From Pseudomonas protegens (lineage in GTDB: Bacteria; Pseudomonadota; Gammaproteobacteria; Pseudomonadales; Pseudomonadaceae): a DNA stretch of 64,000 nucleotides. The notes under the pieces were generated by a model. The model ran no database searches and was not told where the DNA came from. It was given only the letters and a program-made list of their open reading frames with translations. Positions within the stretch are counted from its first letter, which is position 1; each line of letters opens with the position of its first letter. The translations under genes were made by a program, and so were the position numbers. Where the stretch lies: positions 1 through 64,000 of the forward strand of contig NZ_CP060201.1 of the NCBI RefSeq assembly GCF_013407925.2, given 5' to 3'. Shown here piece by piece: positions 16,538 through 25,097 of the stretch.

Positions 16538-19396
16538 ATGCCCCCCAATTACAGTTGGCGGATGAGATTAAAAAGCTACCTGCATCAGATCAATCCCCTT
16601 TTTTCCAGTCCCGAAGCAGCCCGTAGGCTGCTTCGTGTCGTCGCGCTGATTTTCTTGATCGGCCTGCTCGGCGCCGTCTACAACTTCCTGCGTTCGAGCA
16701 TCAATAACGAACTCTCACAACGGCGCAGCTACATGAGCAGCGCCATCGCCGAAGCGCAAACATTTTTCACCAGTCGCGAAGCCTTGTTGGAAAGCTTGAG
16801 CCTGTCGGCCGTGCACAAGTCGCGGCAAAACCCCAACTATGAATCCAGCAGCGACCCCAACGAGGAAATCCACCTGCAACTGGGCCCCCCGGGGGAGCAC
16901 CAATGGGGTGTCTGGCTCACCCAGCGCATGCGCGACTACCTGAAAAGCAAACAGCTGAATCTGCTGTACGTCCACGACGGCGAGCAACCCCATGTACAAC
17001 GCCTGTTCAGTACCCAGCCGGAAGCCGCCTACCTGCCCTCACTGATGCTGGCCAAGCTGGCCAGCCTGAACCCCGCGCAGATCCCGCCGGGCCAGCAGCT
17101 GTGGCTGATGGACCACTCCTCGAACACCGCGCGCCTGTACATCTTCACTCGCCTCGACGAACGCTACCTCAACTCCGGCTGGCTGGGCCTGGAGATGGAA
17201 GGCAGCAGCGTGTCCGCCGCCCTCAGCGATCAGAGCGCCGGCGACTTCATGATGTTCAACTCCCAGGGCGGACTGATCTTCAGCAGCACGCCCAGCGCCC
17301 AACTGAGCGAGGAGGTCCGGCAAGTCCAGGGCGGCAGCTTCTTCGGGTTTCTCGGCGGCCGCTGGTGGCCCGATCACCTGGTGATCCGCAAGCAGCTGGG
17401 CTCCTCGGACTGGCAACTGGTCTACGCCTTCGATCTGCACAATCTGCTCAAGAGCCTTTGGCCGCAATTGCTTGCGGCCTTGCTGATCAGTCTGTTCGGC
17501 ATGGCCTTGATCGGCTTCCTGAGCCACTGGGTCGAGGTGCGCCTGATCGCTCCGGCGCTGCACCGGATCCAGGCCCTGATCGAAAGCGAGGCCTTCAGCC
17601 GGGACGTGATCCAGATCGCCCCGGTGGCGCTCTGCGTGCTGCGCCGCAGCGATGGCCGGGTGGTGCTGGAAAACACCCTGTCCCAGCAGTGGCTGGGCAA
17701 CGGCACCGAGCGCGACCAGCTGTGCGCCGGCTGGATCGAGCAGGCCTTCGATCCCAATCGCCCCAACAGCTCGGACTACTTCGAAACCGCCGACGGGCGC
17801 CATCTGTACCTCAGTTCGGCACCGACCCGCTACAACGGCGAAGACGTGCTGTTCTGTGCCTTCAGCGACATCAGCGCGCGCAAGCAGATCGAAGCGGCCC
17901 TGGAAGAAGCCAAACGTTTGGCCGATACCGCCAACGAAGCCAAGACCCTGTTCCTGGCCACCATGAGCCATGAAATCCGCACCCCGCTGTACGGCGTGCT
18001 CGGCACCCTGGAGCTGCTCTCGCGTACCCAACTGGACAACCAGCAGAAAGACTACCTGCGGGCCATCGAGGGCTCGTCCGGCACCCTGCTGCAATTGATT
18101 TGCGACGTGCTGGATGTGTCCAAGATCGAGGCGGGCCAACTGGCCCTGGAACTCAGCGAATTCTCCTCCCTGGATCTGGTGCACGAGATCATCCAGGGCT
18201 ACGCCGCCGCGGCCCAGGCCAAGGGCTTGCAGTTCTACGCCTGCGTGGATCCGCATTTACCCGAAGTGCTGCTCGGCGATGTCACGCGCATCCGCCAGAT
18301 CCTCAGCAACCTGCTGAACAACGCGGTCAAGTTCACCGACTCCGGGCGCATCGTCCTGCGGGTCCGGGTGGAAAGCCGTGACGGTGAACGCAGCAACATC
18401 CTCTGGCAGGTTTCCGACACCGGGCGCGGTATCGCTCAGGACGACCAGACCCTGATCTTCGAACCCTTCTACCAGACCGAGGGCAACACCAACGTGATCG
18501 CCGGCACCGGGCTGGGCCTGCCGATCTGCCAGCGCCTGACGCAGTTGATGAACGGCAACATCCGCATGGTCAGCGAACTGGGCCTGGGCAGCAGCTTCAC
18601 CCTGACCCTGCCGCTGGAAGCCTCCTCCCTGGGGGCCAGCGCGCCGCTGATGAGCCCGTTGTTGCCGGAGATGATCTACGTGGTGTCGCCAGTGCGTGAA
18701 CTGGCGGAATCCGTGGCCGGCTGGCTGCGCCGCTGGGGGGCCCGGGCCCAGTTCAGCCTGCCGACCCAAGCGGACCGCAATCGCGGCCATGTGCTGATCG
18801 AATTGCACCCCGGCACCGTGGAGCAGCGCCTGGAACCGGACTGGCAAGGCCCCCTGGTGCTGGCCAGCGGCGATGGCCACAACGAACCACGGGTTCGCGG
18901 TGGCTGCTGGCATGTCAACACCAACAACCTGCGGGCCATTCACCAGGCGGTCAGCCAGGCCCAGGGCGTCTGGGTGGTCGCGAGCGAGGAGCACCCCGAC
19001 AGCCGTGAACTGAAAAAACTCAGCCTGCATGTCCTGGTGGCCGAGGACAACGTGATCAACCAGTTGATCCTCAAGGATCAACTGGAAGAGCTGGGTTGCA
19101 GCGTGGAATTGGCGTCAAACGGCGAAGAGGCCCTCTGCATCTGGAGAGCCGGGCACTTCGACGTGATCCTGACCGATGTCAACATGCCCAAGCTCAACGG
19201 CTATGAACTGGCCAAAGAGCTTCGGCGTCAGGGCTGTTCGATCCCGATCATCGGGGCGACGGCCAATGCAATGCGCGGAGAAGAAGAGCTCTGTCTTGCA
19301 GCCGGGATGAACCACTGCCTGGTCAAGCCGTTTGCATTAAGAGCGTTGTTCAACTATCTGGCGCCCTATGAAAGAGCCCCTCATGAAGTCCTGTAG
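16538..19396 (+). CDS. Hybrid sensor histidine kinase, RocS/BvgS-like, without HPt
   Basis: 952 residues: TM1 at about 28-50, a periplasmic sensor region of about 250 residues, TM2 at about 308-332, a PAS-like segment (about 345-450), HisKA with H478 in the ATMSHEIRTPLYG motif, and HATPase_c (N-box NLLNNAVKF, G-boxes DTGRGI and GTGLGLPI). A degenerate receiver-like stretch comes next (about 705-825), then a C-terminal receiver with phospho-acceptor D880 (LTDVNMP). There is no histidine phosphotransfer domain after the receiver, unlike the paralogue at 20683-23892. Start could also be an ATG 24 bases downstream. The stop overlaps the next gene by about 14 bases. Confidence 0.9.
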   Translation: MPPNYSWRMRLKSYLHQINPLFSSPEAARRLLRVVALIFLIGLLGAVYNFLRSSINNELSQRRSYMSSAIAEAQTFFTSREALLESLSLSAVHKSRQNPNYESSSDPNEEIHLQLGPPGEHQWGVWLTQRMRDYLKSKQLNLLYVHDGEQPHVQRLFSTQPEAAYLPSLMLAKLASLNPAQIPPGQQLWLMDHSSNTARLYIFTRLDERYLNSGWLGLEMEGSSVSAALSDQSAGDFMMFNSQGGLIFSSTPSAQLSEEVRQVQGGSFFGFLGGRWWPDHLVIRKQLGSSDWQLVYAFDLHNLLKSLWPQLLAALLISLFGMALIGFLSHWVEVRLIAPALHRIQALIESEAFSRDVIQIAPVALCVLRRSDGRVVLENTLSQQWLGNGTERDQLCAGWIEQAFDPNRPNSSDYFETADGRHLYLSSAPTRYNGEDVLFCAFSDISARKQIEAALEEAKRLADTANEAKTLFLATMSHEIRTPLYGVLGTLELLSRTQLDNQQKDYLRAIEGSSGTLLQLICDVLDVSKIEAGQLALELSEFSSLDLVHEIIQGYAAAAQAKGLQFYACVDPHLPEVLLGDVTRIRQILSNLLNNAVKFTDSGRIVLRVRVESRDGERSNILWQVSDTGRGIAQDDQTLIFEPFYQTEGNTNVIAGTGLGLPICQRLTQLMNGNIRMVSELGLGSSFTLTLPLEASSLGASAPLMSPLLPEMIYVVSPVRELAESVAGWLRRWGARAQFSLPTQADRNRGHVLIELHPGTVEQRLEPDWQGPLVLASGDGHNEPRVRGGCWHVNTNNLRAIHQAVSQAQGVWVVASEEHPDSRELKKLSLHVLVAEDNVINQLILKDQLEELGCSVELASNGEEALCIWRAGHFDVILTDVNMPKLNGYELAKELRRQGCSIPIIGATANAMRGEEELCLAAGMNHCLVKPFALRALFNYLAPYERAPHEVL

Positions 19397-20573
19397 CATT
19401 TTGATCGTTGAAGATCAGCCGTTTCAGTACATGTACCTGCAACACTTGTTCAACGAGCTGGGCCCCTACCAGCTGGAGGTCGCAAGCAACGGCAGGGAGG
19501 CCCTGGAGCGTCTCAAGCAGCGGCATTTCGATCTGGTTCTGACGGACCTGCTGATGCCGGGCATGGACGGTGTGCAGTTCATCCAGGGCCTGGCCACCCA
19601 TCGCGTGCGCCCGGCCCTGGCAATCATGAGCGCCTCTTCACGGCGCATGCTGATGGGCGCCAGCCTGGTGGCCCGCAACCTGGGCCTGCGGGTGATCGGG
19701 CTGATCTCCAAACCGGTCAATCTGGCCGCCCTGCGCAGCATCACCGCGCAACTGCCGGGGCTGGCCAGCAGCGAACCGACGCCGGCGGTCTGGGTCGAGT
19801 GCAGCCGTGAAACCCTCCAGCACGCCCTGCGCAATGCGCAGATCCAAGCCTGGTTTCAACCCAAGAAGGCCCTGAACAACGGGCGCATCGTGGCGGCCGA
19901 GGCCCTGGTGCGCTGGATGCACCCGCAGCACGGCATGTTGCTGCCCTGCGACTTTCTGCCGGAGCTCACCGATGCCGGTCTGGAGGAAGAGCTACTGTGG
20001 CTGATCCTCGAGCAGGCCCTGGCCGCCCAGGTGAGCTGGCGCGAGGACGGTTATGACATCCCGGTCTCGATCAATCTGCCGACCCATCTGCTCAACAGCG
20101 CCGACCTGGCCGACCGCCTGTATGACTTTGTGATCCAGCGCAACGGCATACCGGGCAAGATCTGCTTCGAACTCATGGAGTGCTCGACCCCGGAGCACAT
20201 CAGCAACTTCTACGCCGGCGCCTGCCGTCTGCGCATCAAGGGCTTCGGCCTGTCCCAGGACGATTTCGGCAAAGGCTACAGCTCCTACATGAACCTGGTG
20301 TCCACGCCCTTCACCGAACTGAAGATCGACCGGGCCCTGGTCCAGGGCTGCCACGCCAACGAAGAACTGGCCCAGGCCCTGACCAGCATCATCGCGCTGG
20401 GTCGGCAGCTGGGCCTGACGGTGGTCGCCGAAGGCGTGGAAAGCGCCCAGGAACTGGCCTTGCTGAGAAAGATCGACTGCACCCAGGTGCAGGGCTTCCT
20501 GATATCCCATGCCGTGTCCTCGCAACAGTTTCAGCAACTGCTGGCCCAAGATGGACCGGCGACGGTGTACTAG
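19383..20573 (+). CDS. rocR: RocR-like response regulator: REC-EAL c-di-GMP phosphodiesterase
   Basis: 396 residues. REC domain with D55 (LTDLLMPG) followed by an EAL domain in which all catalytic and metal-binding positions are present: E173 (EAL), N231, E263/E266, D293 and D294 (DDFG), K314, E350 and Q370. Length and positions run about two residues below those I recall for P. aeruginosa RocR (392 aa; E175, D295/D296, E352), supporting orthology. RocR-type proteins hydrolyse c-di-GMP and counteract RocA1 output. The start chosen overlaps the kinase stop by 14 bases; an in-frame ATG 15 bases earlier is possible. Confidence 0.92.
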   Translation: MKSCSILIVEDQPFQYMYLQHLFNELGPYQLEVASNGREALERLKQRHFDLVLTDLLMPGMDGVQFIQGLATHRVRPALAIMSASSRRMLMGASLVARNLGLRVIGLISKPVNLAALRSITAQLPGLASSEPTPAVWVECSRETLQHALRNAQIQAWFQPKKALNNGRIVAAEALVRWMHPQHGMLLPCDFLPELTDAGLEEELLWLILEQALAAQVSWREDGYDIPVSINLPTHLLNSADLADRLYDFVIQRNGIPGKICFELMECSTPEHISNFYAGACRLRIKGFGLSQDDFGKGYSSYMNLVSTPFTELKIDRALVQGCHANEELAQALTSIIALGRQLGLTVVAEGVESAQELALLRKIDCTQVQGFLISHAVSSQQFQQLLAQDGPATVY

Positions 20574-20682
20574 CCGATGAATCCATTGCCCTGCTCCGCA
20601 ACAGCCACTCATCGCTGACCGCCTTGCTTCAGAGAGAGGAATCTCGAAAGCAGGGCCCTTCTACGTATCTGGGAATTCAGTG

Positions 20683-23600
20683 ATGAAATACAGCAATACC
20701 TTCATGGAGAACCTGACTCGCAGTTCGATCCGTCTGAACAAGGGCCTGTTGACGCTGGCGGGCGTCGCGCTGCTGCTGTTCGCCACGCTGTTCTGGACCA
20801 CTCAGCGCCTGATCGAGGAGCAGCACAACAGCGTCAGGCTGCATTTCGCGCGGCTGATGGAAAACATCCAGGAGCAGGAACTGTTTCTGCAGCAACTGGC
20901 CTTCCGTCAATCGACCGAGGCGCTGCTGGCTGCCGAACAGCCCCCGCCCGGCGACGCCGGTGAAGCCTCCCAGGCCTACCCGCACCTGGTCTTGACGCCC
21001 TTCGGATTGAGCTTCAGCCCGCCCCCCCAGGCCGCCGAGGAGCTGCCCAAGGTCTTCGCCCTGGGCCTGCAGCTGTCGAGCTTCTACAACGCCTTCTGGT
21101 CCACGTCGCACTATCACGCGCCACGCACCTTCCTGTTCAACCGCTTCGGCCACTACGACATCAGCCTGCCGGCGGCGCGCCAGGCCCGGGGCGATCCGTG
21201 GAATGGCAACGGCGCCCATGACAGCGAGCTGGAACGGGTGCTGCTGCAACTGAGGACCAAGAACAACGGCTCGCGGGACCACCAGGTCCACTGGGAGACC
21301 TACCCGCTCCCGGCGGCACTGGACGTCGCGCCCAAGCTGCTGGCCTACATCCATCTGCCCCTCGGGCCGCAGCAGTTGCAGCTGCATGGCGCCAACAGCT
21401 GGATGATGGTGGCGTCGCTGCTCAACCTGGACAAGATCAACGACATTGAGCGGCTCATGGACTGGTCGATCTATGACGACTTCACCCTCATCGCGCCTTC
21501 CGGCAGCGTACTCAGCGGCTCCGCGCCTGCGGCCAAGGCATTGCGCGAAGGCCCGAACTTCGGCTTGCGGGGCATGGTGTTCAAGGTCACCAGCCCCACT
21601 CCGGCGCTCTGGACCGGGCTCTACAGCATCAGCTACAAAAGTTATCTCGGTTATGCCCTGTGGCTGCTGCTGAGCCTCCCGGCGCTGGCCGTGGGCGCGA
21701 TCACCTGTGGCTGGATCGCCAGCCGCTGGTACCGCGACCGGGTGGTGGCACCGGCGCAGCTGGCACACCAGAGCATTGCCGAGAGCGAGGCTTTCAGCCG
21801 CGTGGTGCTGGATACCGCGCCCACTGGGCTGTGCGTGGTACGCCATGAGGACTTCCAGGTGCTGATGGAGAATCGCCAGGCCGCGCAATGGCCAGGCACG
21901 CCCCAGTTGCTGAGCTTGCTGCAGCGCGACCCGCCCTTGAGCGACAGCGGCACAACCTGCCTCGAGATCGAGGGTCGGCACTTGCAGGTGGGCCTGGTCA
22001 CGACCCGCTACCAGGGACAGCAGGTCCTGCTGTGCAGCTTCAATGACATCACCGCGCACGTGCAGGACGCACAACTGCTGGAACAGGCCCGGGTCGCAGC
22101 AGACGCGGCCAACCAGGCCAAGACCTTGTTCCTGGCCACCATGAGCCACGAGATCCGCACCCCGCTGTATGGCGTGCTCGGCACCCTGGAACTGCTGGGC
22201 CTGACCCCGCTCGACGCGCGCCAGAGCGAGTACCTGAACACCATCCAGCGCTCCTCCAGCAACTTGTTCCAACTGATCAGCGATGTGCTGGATGTGTCCA
22301 AGATCGAGTCCGGCCAGATGAGCATCGACCCCGTGGAGTTCTGTCCACTGGACATGGTGGAAGAGGCGCTGCGCAGCTACGCGACCTTTGCCGAGCGCCG
22401 CGGATTGCTGCTCTACGCCTGCATCGACCCGAGCCTGCCGAACCTGATGCTGGGGGATGCCGGGCGCATCCGGCAGATTCTCAGCAACCTGTTGAGTAAC
22501 GCCATCAAGTTCACCGACAGCGGCCGGGTGGTGCTGCGCGTCCGGGTGCTGGCGCAGCAGGACCGCGAGGCCAGCATCGAATGGCAAGTCACCGACACCG
22601 GGATCGGCATCTCGCCGTCGCAGCAGCCGCAGTTGTTCGCCCCCTTCTATCAGGTCCGCGATGCCTCCAACGAGGCCGGTGCCGGGCTTGGGCTGGCGAT
22701 CTGTCAGCGTCTGAGCGAGATGATGGGCGGACACATACAGGTGATCAGCGAACCGGGGCTGGGCAGCAGTTTTTCCCTGCGCCTGAGCCTGCAGTGCCTG
22801 GCGGCAGCCCTGCCTGGCGCCGTGTCGCTGCCCGAAGGACCGCCGGTGTATGTCCGGGCGCCGGTGCCGGAGCTGCAGAAAAGCACCTGCGAATGGCTCA
22901 ACCGCCTCGGCCTGCAGGCCTATCCGCTGCCCCTGTGCGTGGACGATAAACCGCGCAACACGGTGCTGATCGACATGCTGCCCCGTGACAGTCAGCCTGG
23001 CTGGCCCGGTCCCTGTGTCACCGCCCTGGCAGCGGGTCACCGCGACCACCCGCAGGCGCAATGGGCGGTCGATGCCCACGATATCCGCGCCATCGCCCAG
23101 GCCGCGGCGCTGGCCCGCCAGGGACAACCCCTGGATCTGCTGCAGCGCGCACCCGGCACCTTGCGCCGACTGGAGCTCAATGTCCTGGTGGCGGAAGACA
23201 ACCCGCTGAACCGGACCATCATCAAGGAACAACTCGAGGCCCTGGGGTGCACGGTGACCCTGGCGTCCAACGGCGAACAGGCCCTGGAACAATGGCAGCC
23301 CCAGCTGTTCGACATTGCCGTCACCGACGTCAACATGCCGCTCATGAACGGCTACGACCTGGCCCGGGAACTGCGTCGACGGGAACCGGCGCTGCCGATC
23401 ATCGGCGTCACCGCCAACGCCCTGCGCGAGGAAGGCAGCCGCTGCCTGGCCGCCGGCATGAGTGCCTGGATCGTCAAGCCCATGACCCTGCAGGTTCTGC
23501 GCGGGCAACTGGAGAAACTCTGCCCGGTGCCCGATAACAATACCGCGGCGCCCGTGGCCATCGGACCGGCGCCAGCGCCCCAGCCTCAGGAGCCGGCTCT

Positions 23601-23892
23601 GGCCGAGCAGCGGATACAGGTGTCGGAGAAGATGCGACCGCTGTTCCTGAGCACCATGCGCGACGATCTGCAACGCTTGGCCAAGGCGCTGGAAGCCGGC
23701 TCGGGCCAGACCGCCGCCGAGCGCCTGCACAGCATTGCCGGGGCCATGGGCGCGGTGCAGGCCGGTATCCTGGCCAAGGCCTGCGCCGAACTGGAGTGCC
23801 AATTGCTGGAAAACACGTTGAACCCGATTCTGGAGAGCCAAGTCAGGCAACTGATGCAACGCTTGTCGGAACTTCTGCTGCCCCTTGAATAA
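20683..23892 (+). CDS. Hybrid sensor histidine kinase with HPt, RocS-like paralogue
   Basis: 1069 residues. TM1 about 18-40, periplasmic region to about 325, TM2 about 326-348, PAS-like segment, HisKA with H489 (ATMSHEIRTPLYG), HATPase_c (NLLSNAIKF, DTGIGI, GAGLGLAI), degenerate receiver-like stretch, REC with D882 (VTDVNMP), Pro-rich linker and a C-terminal HPt-like domain with H1016 in LHSIAGAMGAV. The kinase core closely resembles the kinase at 16538, so the two are tandem paralogues flanking rocR. This one alone has a complete His-Asp-His relay. 109 bp precede it with no clear promoter; a GTG lies directly before the ATG. Confidence 0.92.
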   Translation: MKYSNTFMENLTRSSIRLNKGLLTLAGVALLLFATLFWTTQRLIEEQHNSVRLHFARLMENIQEQELFLQQLAFRQSTEALLAAEQPPPGDAGEASQAYPHLVLTPFGLSFSPPPQAAEELPKVFALGLQLSSFYNAFWSTSHYHAPRTFLFNRFGHYDISLPAARQARGDPWNGNGAHDSELERVLLQLRTKNNGSRDHQVHWETYPLPAALDVAPKLLAYIHLPLGPQQLQLHGANSWMMVASLLNLDKINDIERLMDWSIYDDFTLIAPSGSVLSGSAPAAKALREGPNFGLRGMVFKVTSPTPALWTGLYSISYKSYLGYALWLLLSLPALAVGAITCGWIASRWYRDRVVAPAQLAHQSIAESEAFSRVVLDTAPTGLCVVRHEDFQVLMENRQAAQWPGTPQLLSLLQRDPPLSDSGTTCLEIEGRHLQVGLVTTRYQGQQVLLCSFNDITAHVQDAQLLEQARVAADAANQAKTLFLATMSHEIRTPLYGVLGTLELLGLTPLDARQSEYLNTIQRSSSNLFQLISDVLDVSKIESGQMSIDPVEFCPLDMVEEALRSYATFAERRGLLLYACIDPSLPNLMLGDAGRIRQILSNLLSNAIKFTDSGRVVLRVRVLAQQDREASIEWQVTDTGIGISPSQQPQLFAPFYQVRDASNEAGAGLGLAICQRLSEMMGGHIQVISEPGLGSSFSLRLSLQCLAAALPGAVSLPEGPPVYVRAPVPELQKSTCEWLNRLGLQAYPLPLCVDDKPRNTVLIDMLPRDSQPGWPGPCVTALAAGHRDHPQAQWAVDAHDIRAIAQAAALARQGQPLDLLQRAPGTLRRLELNVLVAEDNPLNRTIIKEQLEALGCTVTLASNGEQALEQWQPQLFDIAVTDVNMPLMNGYDLARELRRREPALPIIGVTANALREEGSRCLAAGMSAWIVKPMTLQVLRGQLEKLCPVPDNNTAAPVAIGPAPAPQPQEPALAEQRIQVSEKMRPLFLSTMRDDLQRLAKALEAGSGQTAAERLHSIAGAMGAVQAGILAKACAELECQLLENTLNPILESQVRQLMQRLSELLLPLE

Positions 23893-23966
23893 TGGGTGGC
23901 AGCGTTTAATGTACCGTCAGTCTCATGTTTCTTTATTAAATTGCGTATTACACGGGTGTGTTTGCC

Positions 23967-24614
23967 ATGGAAAAACTGAAAGTAGTCATTGCTGACGATC
24001 ACCCTATTGTTTTGCTCGGTGTGCGCGAGCTCATGGAGCGCGACGACCGCTTCGAAATTGTCGGTGAAGCAGTATGTTCCAAAGGCTTGATCCAGCAGCT
24101 GGAATCCCAGCCGGTGGACATTGTCATTACCGACTACAACATGCCCGGAGACTCGCCTTACGGCGATGGCCTGAAGCTGGTGGAGTACCTCAAGCGCAAC
24201 TTCCCGCACTTGCAGATCCTGATCCTGACCATGATTTCCAATCAACTGATCCTCACCCGCCTGCGCGAGTTGGGGGTGGTGGGCGTGATCCAGAAAAGCC
24301 AGTTGCACGAGGAGATCCAGACCGCCCTCAAGGCCATCGCGCAAAAAGGCGTGTACCGCAGCCTGGAGCCGGCCGCCCATTCGGTGATGGAATCGAATGT
24401 GGCGATCGACGAGCGGATTTCCACCCTGTCGCCCAAGGAATTTGAAATCCTGCGCCTGTTCGTTTCCGGCAAGAGTGTCAGCGACATCGCCCGCAGCCAG
24501 AACCGCAGCTCCAAAACCATCAGTGCCCAGAAGATCTCCGCCATGCGCAAGCTGGACGTGCAGAGCGACCAGGACCTGCTGACCTACTGCATTGGCCGCA
24601 ATATCTTCAACTGA
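23967..24614 (+). CDS. rocA1: RocA1-like NarL/LuxR-family response regulator
   Basis: 215 residues: receiver domain with DDH acidic pocket (residues 10-12), phospho-acceptor D56 (ITDYNMPG) and K near 103-107, then a LuxR helix-turn-helix (LSPKEFEILRLFVSGKSVSDIARSQN). An upstream in-frame GTG was rejected in favour of the ATG. By the Roc/Sad model this is the DNA-binding output whose phosphorylation by RocS kinases controls genes such as fimbriae; RocR antagonises it. Position immediately after the second kinase supports the pairing. Confidence 0.88.
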   Translation: MEKLKVVIADDHPIVLLGVRELMERDDRFEIVGEAVCSKGLIQQLESQPVDIVITDYNMPGDSPYGDGLKLVEYLKRNFPHLQILILTMISNQLILTRLRELGVVGVIQKSQLHEEIQTALKAIAQKGVYRSLEPAAHSVMESNVAIDERISTLSPKEFEILRLFVSGKSVSDIARSQNRSSKTISAQKISAMRKLDVQSDQDLLTYCIGRNIFN

Positions 24615-24637
24615 TCGTCACAAGGAAGCCGCCGAAA

Positions 24638-25051
24638 ATGGATAGTTCGTCAGCCTTGAAGCACGCCGACCTGCTGGAGCTCGAGGCGCTGCAAGGCGCC
24701 TGGGAACAGACCTCGATGGAAGACAGCGGCGTGCTCGACCCGCCGGACGAGCACAGCGCGCCAGGCGCCCTGACCCTGATCGAAGGCAACCGCTTTCGCG
24801 TGGTGACGGTGGCCGGGGACACCCTGCTGGCGGGGAGCTTCAGCCTCGACAGCAGCACCCGGCCCAAGTCGATCACCTGGGTCGACTCCATGGGCGCCGA
24901 CGCCGGCAAGCCCTTGCCGGCCAGCTACCAACTGAGCGCCGATGAGTTCGTGTTCATCGCCGCAGACGAGGGGCAACCGCGGCCCACCCGTTTCAGCACC
25001 GGCCCGGGCCAGACCCTGCGCCGCTTTGTCCGCGTCCGCCAGGGCCAGTAA
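24638..25051 (+). CDS. Small soluble protein with TIGR03067-like domain
   Basis: 137 residues, no signal peptide or membrane segment; AAGGAAG lies eight bases before the ATG. The LEALQGAWEQTSMEDSG start and the FRVVTVAGDTLLAGSFSLDSSTRPKSITW block fit the beta-sheet pattern of the TIGR03067 domain, a family of unknown function best known from planctomycetes. It is 23 bp downstream of rocA1 and could be transcribed with the Roc-like locus. Function unknown. Confidence 0.65.
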   Translation: MDSSSALKHADLLELEALQGAWEQTSMEDSGVLDPPDEHSAPGALTLIEGNRFRVVTVAGDTLLAGSFSLDSSTRPKSITWVDSMGADAGKPLPASYQLSADEFVFIAADEGQPRPTRFSTGPGQTLRRFVRVRQGQ

Positions 25052-25097
25052 AACCGCGATCCGGCGCGCAAGCGCCAGCCTCCCCTGCCCCTGAGCG

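Noticed and set aside
20677..23859. A 1060-codon open frame antisense to the second hybrid kinase
   Set aside because: It lacks domain motifs, is rich in Gln/His/Val shadows typical of antisense GC-rich DNA, and the plus strand encodes complete kinase domains.
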